From: JALQUL01 sp964556425
Lineage (GTDB): Bacteria; Pseudomonadota; Gammaproteobacteria; Burkholderiales; Burkholderiaceae_C
Assembly (NCBI GenBank): GCA_964556425.1
Contig: CAZKWC010000004.1
Coordinates: 27,231-91,230, forward strand
Direction: 5' to 3'
Length of the DNA: 64,000 nucleotides
The position numbers and the translations under genes are program-made. Positions 25,237 to 32,398 of the stretch are shown in pieces. The notes under the pieces are model-generated. The model was not told the origin of the DNA. It searched no databases and saw nothing but the letters and a program-made list of their open reading frames with translations. Position 1 is the stretch's first letter, and every line of letters begins with the position of its first letter.

Positions 25237-26223
25237 TTATGACAAACGAGTCACCCCAGGCAACTCACATTTATAAATAGCATTTCTTAATGCCGCAATT
25301 GCCTCATATCGCGTAAAGCTTCTACGCCAAACCAATACAACTCGGCGACTCGGAGCGTCTTTATTAAAATCTAAATATTTAATGTAGCCATCTGCACCTT
25401 CCTGATGCGGGTTTAACGCTTCATTTTGAACATCACTATCTGCGCTCTTACTTATCAAAGCATTTTTGGGCACACTCAGACGTGGCACCAGGGTCACTCC
25501 TAGGCCGGCAGCCACCATGTATTTAATGGTCTCTAGTGATGAGCCCTCAAAATTTTTATGAATCCCATCGGAGGCATTAGAAAAGCGGGCAAACTCTGGG
25601 CATACATCAAGCACATGATCTCTAAAGCAATGCCCAGTACCCAACAATAAAATACTTTCGTTTTTGAGTTGCTCGGTGGTAATAGAGTTTTGCCCTGCCA
25701 ATTCGTGGCTAGCTGGCAAAGCCGCTACAAATGGCTCATCGTATAAGGGGGCAATGGCAAGGCCCGCCTCAGAAAAAGGTTCCGCCAAAATAGCACAATC
25801 TATATCGCCACTGCGCAGCATTTCTAATAAACGAACGGTAAAATTTTCTTGTAACACCAGCTTCATTTGTGGTGTGTTTTGAATTACCGACTTCACTAAG
25901 TCAGGTAATAAATAGGGGGCAATGGTGTAAATCACACCAAGCCGTAAAGCGCCATTTAAAGGATCTTTACCCAACTTGGCGATTTCTTTGATTTGTTGCG
26001 ATTGCTCTAGTACGGCTTGTGCTTGGCGCACAATTTCTAAGCCAATATTGGTGGGATTCACATCATTGGCGTTGCGCTCAAATATTTTTATATCGAGCTC
26101 ATCTTCTAATTTTTTAATTCCTAAACTTAATGTAGGCTGGGAAACCGCACATGCTGCGGCTGCTTTACCAAAATGTTTTTCGCGGGCCAATGCCACTACG
26201 TATTTAAGTTCAGTTAATGTCAT
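25237..26223 (-). CDS. oxyR: OxyR, peroxide-sensing LysR regulator
   Basis: A 328-residue LysR-type regulator. The N-terminal winged helix-turn-helix reads FGKAAAACAVSQPTLSLGIKKLE. The redox pair is present at exactly the E. coli positions, Cys199 and Cys208, in GHCFRDHVLDVC, which form the disulfide on oxidation by hydrogen peroxide. That makes the OxyR assignment firm. The C-terminal part is about 20 residues longer than in E. coli. Its ATG lies 3 bp after the yafJ stop, so it is the second gene of a two-gene operon. Its target peroxidase genes are not in this window. Confidence 0.93.
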   Translation of the reverse strand: MTLTELKYVVALAREKHFGKAAAACAVSQPTLSLGIKKLEDELDIKIFERNANDVNPTNIGLEIVRQAQAVLEQSQQIKEIAKLGKDPLNGALRLGVIYTIAPYLLPDLVKSVIQNTPQMKLVLQENFTVRLLEMLRSGDIDCAILAEPFSEAGLAIAPLYDEPFVAALPASHELAGQNSITTEQLKNESILLLGTGHCFRDHVLDVCPEFARFSNASDGIHKNFEGSSLETIKYMVAAGLGVTLVPRLSVPKNALISKSADSDVQNEALNPHQEGADGYIKYLDFNKDAPSRRVVLVWRRSFTRYEAIAALRNAIYKCELPGVTRLS

Positions 26224-26226
26224 GCT

Positions 26227-27012
26227 TTACCTATTGAGTAATTCTCCACCTACAAAAACCATTAATTGATTAGGCTCAAAAGCAGTCCATTGCTCGTTGG
26301 TGGTTAAAGGCTCTGTGACCACAACGGTAAGTTTATCATGCACACAATTAAGTTGTGATAAATCTACTTTCACGTCTTCATCTTTTAACTGCACCTCACC
26401 AAAGGGGTAAGACCGGGTGAGGTAATGCAACTTAGTGGTGGCATGTGCCCACAAAGCTTCGCCATTACTAAGTAAAAAATTAAATGTCCCGTGCTGTCGA
26501 ATGGTGGGAACCAACTCTTCAAGGGTTCTAGATAACTCTTCTACGCTAGGTGCGCAGGCATGACTTTTAGCTAATTCTTGCATTAACCAACAAAATGCTA
26601 ATTCGCTATCGGTGCTACCAACTGGTTTAAAACTACCATGCAACTTAGGTGCATAATTTTTTAAATCGCCATTATGGGCAAAAACCCAATAGCGGCCCCA
26701 TAACTCGCGCACAAACGGATGGCAGTTTTGCAAGTTAACTGCCCCTACCGTGGCTTTACGCACGTGAGCGATTACATTATGGCTTTTAATTGGCCAAGAG
26801 CGTAACATTTGAGCCATTTGCGAAGTGGACGCAGACTCTTTATCGACAAAGCAGCGAATACCTTTGCCGGGTTGATCACCTTCGCTTTCAAAAAAAGCCA
26901 TACCCCAACCATCCGAGTGATGGTCGGTACAACCGCCTCTTTGAGCGAAACCTGTAAAACTTAATGTCAGACTGGCTGGCAAAAAGCTATTCATTCCTAA
27001 TAATTGACACAT
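26227..27012 (-). CDS. yafJ: YafJ-like class II glutamine amidotransferase
   Basis: A 261-residue Ntn hydrolase of the class II glutaminase fold. The nucleophile is Cys2, exposed after removal of Met1 (MCQLLGMN). Other family marks are GGCTDHHSDGWGMAF, IAHVRKATVGAVN, FAHNGDL and GSTDSELAFCWL. No synthase domain is attached, as in E. coli YafJ, whose acceptor is unknown. It is co-transcribed with oxyR (3 bp gap), a pairing that could place it in oxidative stress, but that is only context. Confidence 0.87.
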   Translation of the reverse strand: MCQLLGMNSFLPASLTLSFTGFAQRGGCTDHHSDGWGMAFFESEGDQPGKGIRCFVDKESASTSQMAQMLRSWPIKSHNVIAHVRKATVGAVNLQNCHPFVRELWGRYWVFAHNGDLKNYAPKLHGSFKPVGSTDSELAFCWLMQELAKSHACAPSVEELSRTLEELVPTIRQHGTFNFLLSNGEALWAHATTKLHYLTRSYPFGEVQLKDEDVKVDLSQLNCVHDKLTVVVTEPLTTNEQWTAFEPNQLMVFVGGELLNR

Positions 27013-27154
27013 ACTAATAGTTTATACCGATAGACATGTCTTTTTTGGTAAAGATAAATAAAGTATCAACACCTTAATAGAGTTGGCACTGTATTTTTAA
27101 TCAGTAACAAATAAAACTTCCGTTTTCAGTTGCATCAATGGCACAAAATTAGTC

Positions 27155-28675
27155 TTACCATTTGCCATCTTCTTTTAAATCGACTGAACTAGCCGGCTTA
27201 TGCCCTAGTTCTTGGCTTGAGATGGACTCTTGGTTTTTATGTCCTGATGGAGTTGACTTTTTAACGGCTTTTTGCGCTTGTGATGAAGTACCGGACGAAA
27301 GCGAGTTGCTACTAACTACAGTGCTTTTAATAGGAGAGCCCAATTGCAAAGATTGTGGGTTAATTTTGTCTAAACTAATAGAAATGTTTTCTAAATGTCC
27401 ATATGAAATATTGGGCATTACTTGATCAATCACTACATCACAACAAGGAGACTTAACAGGACCTAAGCTAGCCCCAGTTTGAGGATCTTTTAAATCGCTA
27501 CCTAATAAGACCAAAGCATATTTTTGCCCTGTTTTAACCGCCTTACCTCCTTGGCTTAATATGACTTGCTCACCTGTTAACGAGACCACACTAATTGGAA
27601 ATGTGCTTTTAATAACCGAGGCCAACGCCTGCTCTAACCAGGCCGTTTTCATTGAATTGAGCAATTGTGCCGAATTAACACCACGACTAAGCGTAGTAGG
27701 TGCAGTAGAGGGAAAACTTGCACCAATAGTGTCAGAGTTATAAATTTGCCTTGTTGCAACATTAATTAATTTTTGACGAACAGACCAAGAACCAGAGTAC
27801 GACACCAATTGTCGTTCAGACACTCTTAATTGTTGAGCATGTTGGTTATAGCCTAGTTGCTCTACTTGAGCAGTCCAAATTAAGTCAGCACTTACTGCTT
27901 GAGCTAACTTTGCCATTTCTGCACTTGGAGCTTGTCCTGAACTAATCAAATTCAGTTCATTTTCTAAATCTTTATTGGTTTGTCTATCAAGAATTACAAA
28001 GCGCCCCGTTTGGTTCAAGGCATCCATTAAACTTTGCCTTAACTCTAGGGCTAACTTTTCACTGTCATAAGACTGATCGCCAATTTGGACTTTTTTATTT
28101 GGAAAATAAATTTGACCCACTAATAATTTTAATTTTTTTAAAGATTCGGGGGCTTGAAACTGCACGACTTCAGCTTGTATAGAGGCTTTATATGATTTTG
28201 ATTTTTGAGTCGTGTTTTCTTCTATTTTTATTATTTTAAAATTTTTAATCGTACCGCCCGACTTTTGCAACACCGCACTTGCATACGCCTGACCTTCCAA
28301 CACCGCTTGTTGATGATTGCTACTGATTTCCGCACCAATATCTAACTCGACTCCGGTGTTCAGTAAAGTCGTACCATTGACTTGTAAAAGAGCTAATTTA
28401 ATGGCCTCATTTACTGCTTTGCTGGCACTAGGGCCAAAGCCTTCAGAGCTAATGGAAACTGTTTTTAATTGGCCAATATCTGGCATTTTTTGAATGTTGG
28501 CGACAATAGTAGCCGAACTAGCCGTACTAGCCGTGCTAAAGGCCTGCGTTACACTGGCCGAGGCCACTTTTTGTGCATCAGCTAGATTGGATTCTTTTTG
28601 ACAAGCTGATAGAAAAAAAACGCTAGTAATTAAACTCAAGCACAATAAAGAGTAACGCATAAACATTGATTTCAT
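27155..28675 (-). CDS. Outer-membrane lipoprotein with FlgT/CsgG-like domains
   Basis: A 506-residue lipoprotein (lipobox LSAC, lipid Cys25). Residues about 70-170 look like the FlgT N-terminal domain (VSISSEGFGPSASKAVNEAI). About 180-330 resemble the CsgG/TolB-like fold (GRFVILDRQTNKDLENEL, then a GADLI-type segment VSADLIWTAQVEQL). About 360-450 resemble the FlgT C-terminal domain (VSLTGEQVILSQGGKAVKTG, LKDPQTGASLGPV). The tail is Ser/Lys-rich and disordered. FlgT builds the H-ring of Vibrio flagella and CsgG is the curli export pore; neither flagellar nor curli genes are near. It is last of four exported-protein genes. Domain calls are by eye and need profile searches. Confidence 0.65.
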   Translation of the reverse strand: MKSMFMRYSLLCLSLITSVFFLSACQKESNLADAQKVASASVTQAFSTASTASSATIVANIQKMPDIGQLKTVSISSEGFGPSASKAVNEAIKLALLQVNGTTLLNTGVELDIGAEISSNHQQAVLEGQAYASAVLQKSGGTIKNFKIIKIEENTTQKSKSYKASIQAEVVQFQAPESLKKLKLLVGQIYFPNKKVQIGDQSYDSEKLALELRQSLMDALNQTGRFVILDRQTNKDLENELNLISSGQAPSAEMAKLAQAVSADLIWTAQVEQLGYNQHAQQLRVSERQLVSYSGSWSVRQKLINVATRQIYNSDTIGASFPSTAPTTLSRGVNSAQLLNSMKTAWLEQALASVIKSTFPISVVSLTGEQVILSQGGKAVKTGQKYALVLLGSDLKDPQTGASLGPVKSPCCDVVIDQVMPNISYGHLENISISLDKINPQSLQLGSPIKSTVVSSNSLSSGTSSQAQKAVKKSTPSGHKNQESISSQELGHKPASSVDLKEDGKW

Positions 28676-28733
28676 GAAGATAAAAAGAAACCCACTTATT
28701 GATGCTTGATCTTTAAAGTAGGTGATATTTCAA

Positions 28734-28771
28734 TTCGTGATTGAATAAAAAATACACTATTCAATCACGAA
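28734..28771. repeat. Perfect 13-bp inverted repeat between two cluster genes
   Basis: TTCGTGATTGAAT (28734-28746) and ATTCAATCACGAA (28759-28771), 12-nt loop. No T-run follows on either strand, so it is not a standard terminator; it could be an attenuating stem or a protein-binding site between the 217-aa gene and the lipoprotein gene. Confidence 0.8.
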
Positions 28772-28787
28772 GTTTGTACATTCAATA

Positions 28788-29441
28788 TTAAAGGCTACCT
28801 AATGCAGCGGTTGCATTTTTTGGCACTGGAATATCGTTGGTTTTAGCAAACTCAATGGCATTTTTTAAGCTAGAAACTACATTAGCCATAGAGCCTGGAA
28901 ATTTAGAAACAATATAAGCACCGCTAGCTAATGCCGGTAAGTCTGCGACTGGGGCTTTGCTAATGTTATCGCCTAAAGATTTCACATCTACGCCAACGGC
29001 TACATACTTTAGGGTACCTGCTGCTAAAGCAGATAAACCTTTACTATAAGCAGTTTTAGCTTTCGCATCTAATTTTGGACCTTTGGCTAATTCAGCTGCA
29101 ATAGCTTCTGAAGAAGCAGTCACTTCTTTATTGGCCTTTTCTAAATTATCTTGAGTAGAACCAGAAGTTAAAGCGCCAGCAGTTGACTTAGCCACACCAG
29201 CAGCCTCTTTTAAACCTAAGGCACCTGCCATTAATGAGTTAGCGGTTAACACGTCTTTGTTAGCGGCTAAATAAAGTTTGGTTACTTTGGTTTGCAAAGG
29301 ACCGACATCTGCTGCCTTAGCAGAACTATCTGATTTGCTCATACCAGGAATAGAAGGCATTGCAATTTGTGCAAAAGATGTTGCAGGAACAGATGCCAAT
29401 AAAGATGCACTAATGCTTGCGATTAAAGCTAATTTTTTCAT
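28788..29441 (-). CDS. Ala-rich exported protein of the FlgT/CsgG-like cluster, 217 aa
   Basis: A 217-residue protein with a clear Sec signal peptide (cleavage after TSFA, about residue 24). The mature part is rich in Ala, Lys and Ser and predicted largely helical, with no Cys and no membrane segment. I do not recognise a family. It is third of four minus-strand genes, 106 bp after the gapped gene and 112 bp before the lipoprotein gene, with hairpins in both gaps. As a small abundant-looking secreted protein beside a CsgG-like lipoprotein, it could be a transported substrate or periplasmic partner; that is speculation from context. Confidence 0.6.
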   Translation of the reverse strand: MKKLALIASISASLLASVPATSFAQIAMPSIPGMSKSDSSAKAADVGPLQTKVTKLYLAANKDVLTANSLMAGALGLKEAAGVAKSTAGALTSGSTQDNLEKANKEVTASSEAIAAELAKGPKLDAKAKTAYSKGLSALAAGTLKYVAVGVDVKSLGDNISKAPVADLPALASGAYIVSKFPGSMANVVSSLKNAIEFAKTNDIPVPKNATAALGSL

Positions 29442-29484
29442 GAAGAAACTCTTAAAGTTAAGTTAAGGAACGAGACAAAGGAAA

Positions 29485-29528
29485 AACAAAAATAGGACTT
29501 ACTGCTGATTCAAAAAATAAACAGTAAG
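29485..29528 (-). terminator. Possible terminator after the gapped cluster gene
   Basis: 7-bp stem (CTTACTG 29498-29504 with CAGTAAG 29522-29528); on the minus strand it is followed by TCCTATTTTTGTTTTT. It could partially end transcription before the 217-aa gene. Confidence 0.45.
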
Positions 29529-29547
29529 CACCCAACTAAAATATGAA

Positions 29548-30698
29548 TTAGCGAATTTGCAAGCTAGTAATTTGACTTGCTAACTCTCTAGAGGCATTGG
29601 TGGCAGCTAGTTTTAAAGCATTGGTTCTGGCCTCATCTTCAGTTGGACCTTCACCTGCAAAAATCACTGGGCCTACCGATGCAATCGTGTCTGGAATAAG
29701 AGCGGTAATATCAAGGATTTTTGCATTCACTGTAATACTCACACGCTTCAAGCCAGTTTCTGCGCTGTCAGTGGCTTGCCCAGCATCTAGGGTGCCTAAT
29801 GCCACATAAGGTATTTGTGCTTTACGCATACCGGCAATCATGGATTGCAAAGTAGCGGGCTTTAAATCTTGGCCACTTTTGTAGTCATTTTCTACACTTG
29901 CTAACGAGAACAAACCACCGGTATAGGGCTCTATTAAAGCGGCCTCACTGACCTTAAAGCCGGAGCGAGTGAAGTTAGCTGTAAACACTTGGCTTAGGTT
30001 AGAACTTGGAAATAAACGCCATGTCGATTCAGCTGATTTTTGAGTCGATGAGCCACCGGTTTCGATAGTAAGATTGGCTTTTAAGTTGGNNNNNNNNNNN
30101 NNNNNNNNNNNNNNNNNNNNNNNNNNNNNNNNNNNNNNNNNNNNNNNNNNNNNNNNNNNNNNNNNNNNNNNNNNNNNNNNNNNNNNNNNGCATTTGCACT
30201 TATATTTTCAGTCACCTCAACCCGCTTTACTTCACGTGCATCATAAGTCTTCACAGAATCCACTTCACGGGCAATCATTAACAATGCCAAAATAGATTTT
30301 TGTGCAGGAGCTACTTTACCTGCCGCAGAATTAGTTTTCACTGCATTACGCAAATTAGCCACATTCAAAGACACTCTTAATACTACCGAATATTGTTTGG
30401 TATCTTTTTTAAGTTCTTCAGACAAAATAGTGCTGTCTAAAATAAATTTTTCAGGGTCGGCTAAAAACTTTTCACGAATAGTCTCAAAATTTTGTGCCTC
30501 GGTTTGGCCCTCTTCTGCATAATAAAACTCAATAGCTTTAAGTTGTGCATTTTGCTGAGCTTTGAGTTTGTCTTCTGCACCAATAGAAAAACCAGAATAG
30601 GTAATAGTGGCTTTCCCTTTTGATTGAGCAACTTGAGCCCAAGAAGCATTAGCAGTTATGGCTAAAAGTACTAAAAAGAATAAACGAATTATTTGCAT
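29548..30698 (-). CDS. Exported FlgT-like/LPP20-like protein (contains assembly gap)
   Basis: One gene broken by a 100-N gap. The upstream part (from ATG 30698) has a Sec signal peptide (cleavage after ASWA) and a domain of the FlgT N-terminal type: ATITYSGFSIGAEDKLKAQQ, LKAIEFYYAE, YSVVLRVSLNVANLRNAVK. The downstream part stays open from the gap edge (NLKANLTIETGG, then ESTWRLFPSSNLSQVF) to the stop, and its end (GEGPTEDEARTNALKLAATNASRELASQI) resembles LPP20/FlgP-type domains. True gap length must be 2 modulo 3. The start overlaps the previous gene's stop by 10 bp, so translation is coupled. Function unknown; likely periplasmic partner of the FlgT/CsgG-like lipoprotein. Confidence 0.62.
30090..30189. 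other. Assembly gap (100 N) in exported-protein gene
   Basis: A placeholder of exactly 100 N. Continuing the frame on both sides requires a length of 2 modulo 3, so the real size is not 100. Confidence 0.98.
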
Positions 30699-31858
30699 AG
30701 TTGAATCAATTCACGAGTTTTTTTAAGTTGAAGTTCTATTTCTGGGTTGCTGGCTGCGGCCTTGACCCATTCGGTATCTCCGCCTACAACCGCAAGCGCT
30801 AATTTTTTAAACATCCCATTTAATGAGTCGTAATACGCTGGGAAGTCATCTACATAGGTCTGAGAGGCGGGTACTAATTTAATCTCACCATTTTTTAATT
30901 GCGTATCAAGATAGCGCGAGCCAGACAAGGGCTCTTCAATAAGAATCTTGGAATAGGTGCCATATATATAACTAGCACCAGAGGTGGACTCGCCATATTT
31001 GACTTTTTTAACACCGGTTAACTGCAGCTTAATTTGGTAATCGGGTTGTGGTAACTTAAGTGCAAACACCGTGCCATCTGCCACTTTCATTGACATGACG
31101 TTACCCACTGCATAACCTTTGGCATAAGGAATAATAGGCACTTGTAGTTGGGTTGAAATGGCTTCGGCTACTAAATCAGCTGCCCAAGTTTGTGCAACAA
31201 CAGGAGACTTTTTTAAATAGTCAGGCAAAGCGGCCATCATTTCCGCACTCAACTGCGCCTCTGAAACTTGTAAAAACCGAGGAACCGCATTAGGAATACT
31301 GGCACTAGCTAGGCTGTCGGCGTATCTTTTGTAAATACCAGGTGAGTTAGCTGTTCCCTCATAAACTCTACCTACTCGCTCTACAATTTCTTCCTTGCTA
31401 GGTGCATGATCTAGGGCATCAATTAAAGCAAAGCTAATAGGATATGACCTGATCATGGTCATTGTTTTAAAATCAAAAAATACGCTTTGCCCACGTATTA
31501 AAACAAACAGTTTTATTAAGCTACCAAACTCCTCTACAGAAATAGTTTCGGAGTTAATAATAAGAGCGCTTGCCAAAACCTGATCAGAGCCTTTTAAGCT
31601 GTCTAAAGCAGCCGTGCTAATTTGAAAATTTTTAGGTGGGTTTTGTTTTAAAAAACCTGTAATAGTGGCCAAACTAGAGGGGCCATTTTGCAGCTTTTGC
31701 TGATTCCAGAGTACCGAATAAGGAAAACGAGAATCAATGGATTGAAAGTCGCCAGAATAAGCCAAACCAGCCAAACTCACTTTTTGATCTTGAGCAGAGG
31801 CCAATTGAACAGCACTCAAAATTAAACTGATGAAAAACCATTTTTGAAATGCCAACAT
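30689..31858 (-). CDS. Exported protein of unknown family, first gene of FlgT/CsgG-like cluster
   Basis: About 389 residues from the ATG at 31858, which gives a normal signal peptide (MLAFQKWFFISLILSAVQLASA, then QDQKVSL). The frame is open to 31930, but that adds 24 residues that spoil the signal. No Shine-Dalgarno is clear for either start. The mature protein is soluble, mixed alpha/beta, with a single Cys near the very end (LIQLCK). I recognise no domain. It overlaps the next gene by 10 bp and heads the four-gene cluster; about 540 bp of very AT-rich sequence lies upstream. Confidence 0.6.
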   Translation of the reverse strand: MLAFQKWFFISLILSAVQLASAQDQKVSLAGLAYSGDFQSIDSRFPYSVLWNQQKLQNGPSSLATITGFLKQNPPKNFQISTAALDSLKGSDQVLASALIINSETISVEEFGSLIKLFVLIRGQSVFFDFKTMTMIRSYPISFALIDALDHAPSKEEIVERVGRVYEGTANSPGIYKRYADSLASASIPNAVPRFLQVSEAQLSAEMMAALPDYLKKSPVVAQTWAADLVAEAISTQLQVPIIPYAKGYAVGNVMSMKVADGTVFALKLPQPDYQIKLQLTGVKKVKYGESTSGASYIYGTYSKILIEEPLSGSRYLDTQLKNGEIKLVPASQTYVDDFPAYYDSLNGMFKKLALAVVGGDTEWVKAAASNPEIELQLKKTRELIQLCK

Positions 31859-31930
31859 CAATGCAAATGGGCTTGATGCCTGCTTATTTTGAAAAAAATA
31901 ACGCTTGCATGGCAATAAGGAAAATCTCAT

Positions 31931-32343
31931 TGGAATAATAAAAAAATAATAACTTCTACAATTTTGACTACTTAATTAATAAAAGAATTTTAGTTTTAAT
32001 ACTTCAAAAACTTTAATATCTTTATTGAATATTCGGGAATTATAGTCATTAATAATAGTAAAAAATGCCGTACTATCGTTTTTTATAGCTATATTTTTTG
32101 GTTTAAATTGCTTTTAAATTTATTTTAAAATTTCGGAAAAAAGTCACATTTTTTGAGTAAATTTTTGATTTAAATCAATTTTTGCTAGCCATTTGTAAGA
32201 TTATTTTAATAATTAATTTATCCATCTTTTTATTTTTTTATACGCCAAATAATAGAACATAAAAAAATATAAAATTCAAATTTTGAGAAGCTAATGAATA
32301 AGCCCCAGCCAAACAAGTAAGTCTTACTCAACTACTTTTAACG
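31931..32343. other. AT-rich upstream region of the four-gene cluster
   Basis: More than 400 bp with no credible gene and a composition of about 80% A+T, well above its surroundings. It holds a perfect FNR-type box and a candidate -10 hexamer (TATAAT on the minus strand, 32039-32044), but no good -35. Such sequence is a typical target of H-NS/MvaT-like silencers. Confidence 0.6.
32165..32178. promoter_or_regulatory. FNR/ANR-type box
   Basis: TTGATTTAAATCAA, an exact match to the FNR consensus TTGAT-N4-ATCAA. The only gene start it can serve is that of the minus-strand exported-protein cluster, since recG ends towards it. About 307 bp upstream of the chosen start codon. Confidence 0.6.
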
Positions 32344-32391
32344 TAAAAAAAGGGCATTACTGGCAAATTCAGCTGTTGAAGCTAATGCCTT
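32344..32391 (-). terminator. recG terminator
   Basis: On the minus strand, GGCATTA and TAATGCC form a 7-bp stem followed by CCTTTTTTT, starting 9 bp after the recG stop codon. Confidence 0.7.
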
Positions 32392-32398
32392 TATGCTT

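Noticed and set aside
30074..30295. Short plus-strand frame across the 30.1 kb gap
   Set aside because: Antisense to an exported protein whose frame continues on both sides of the gap.
27155..31930. Curli or flagellar operon
   Set aside because: No CsgA/B repeats, CsgE/F, flagellin, rod or ring genes are present; only the FlgT/CsgG-like domains are shared.
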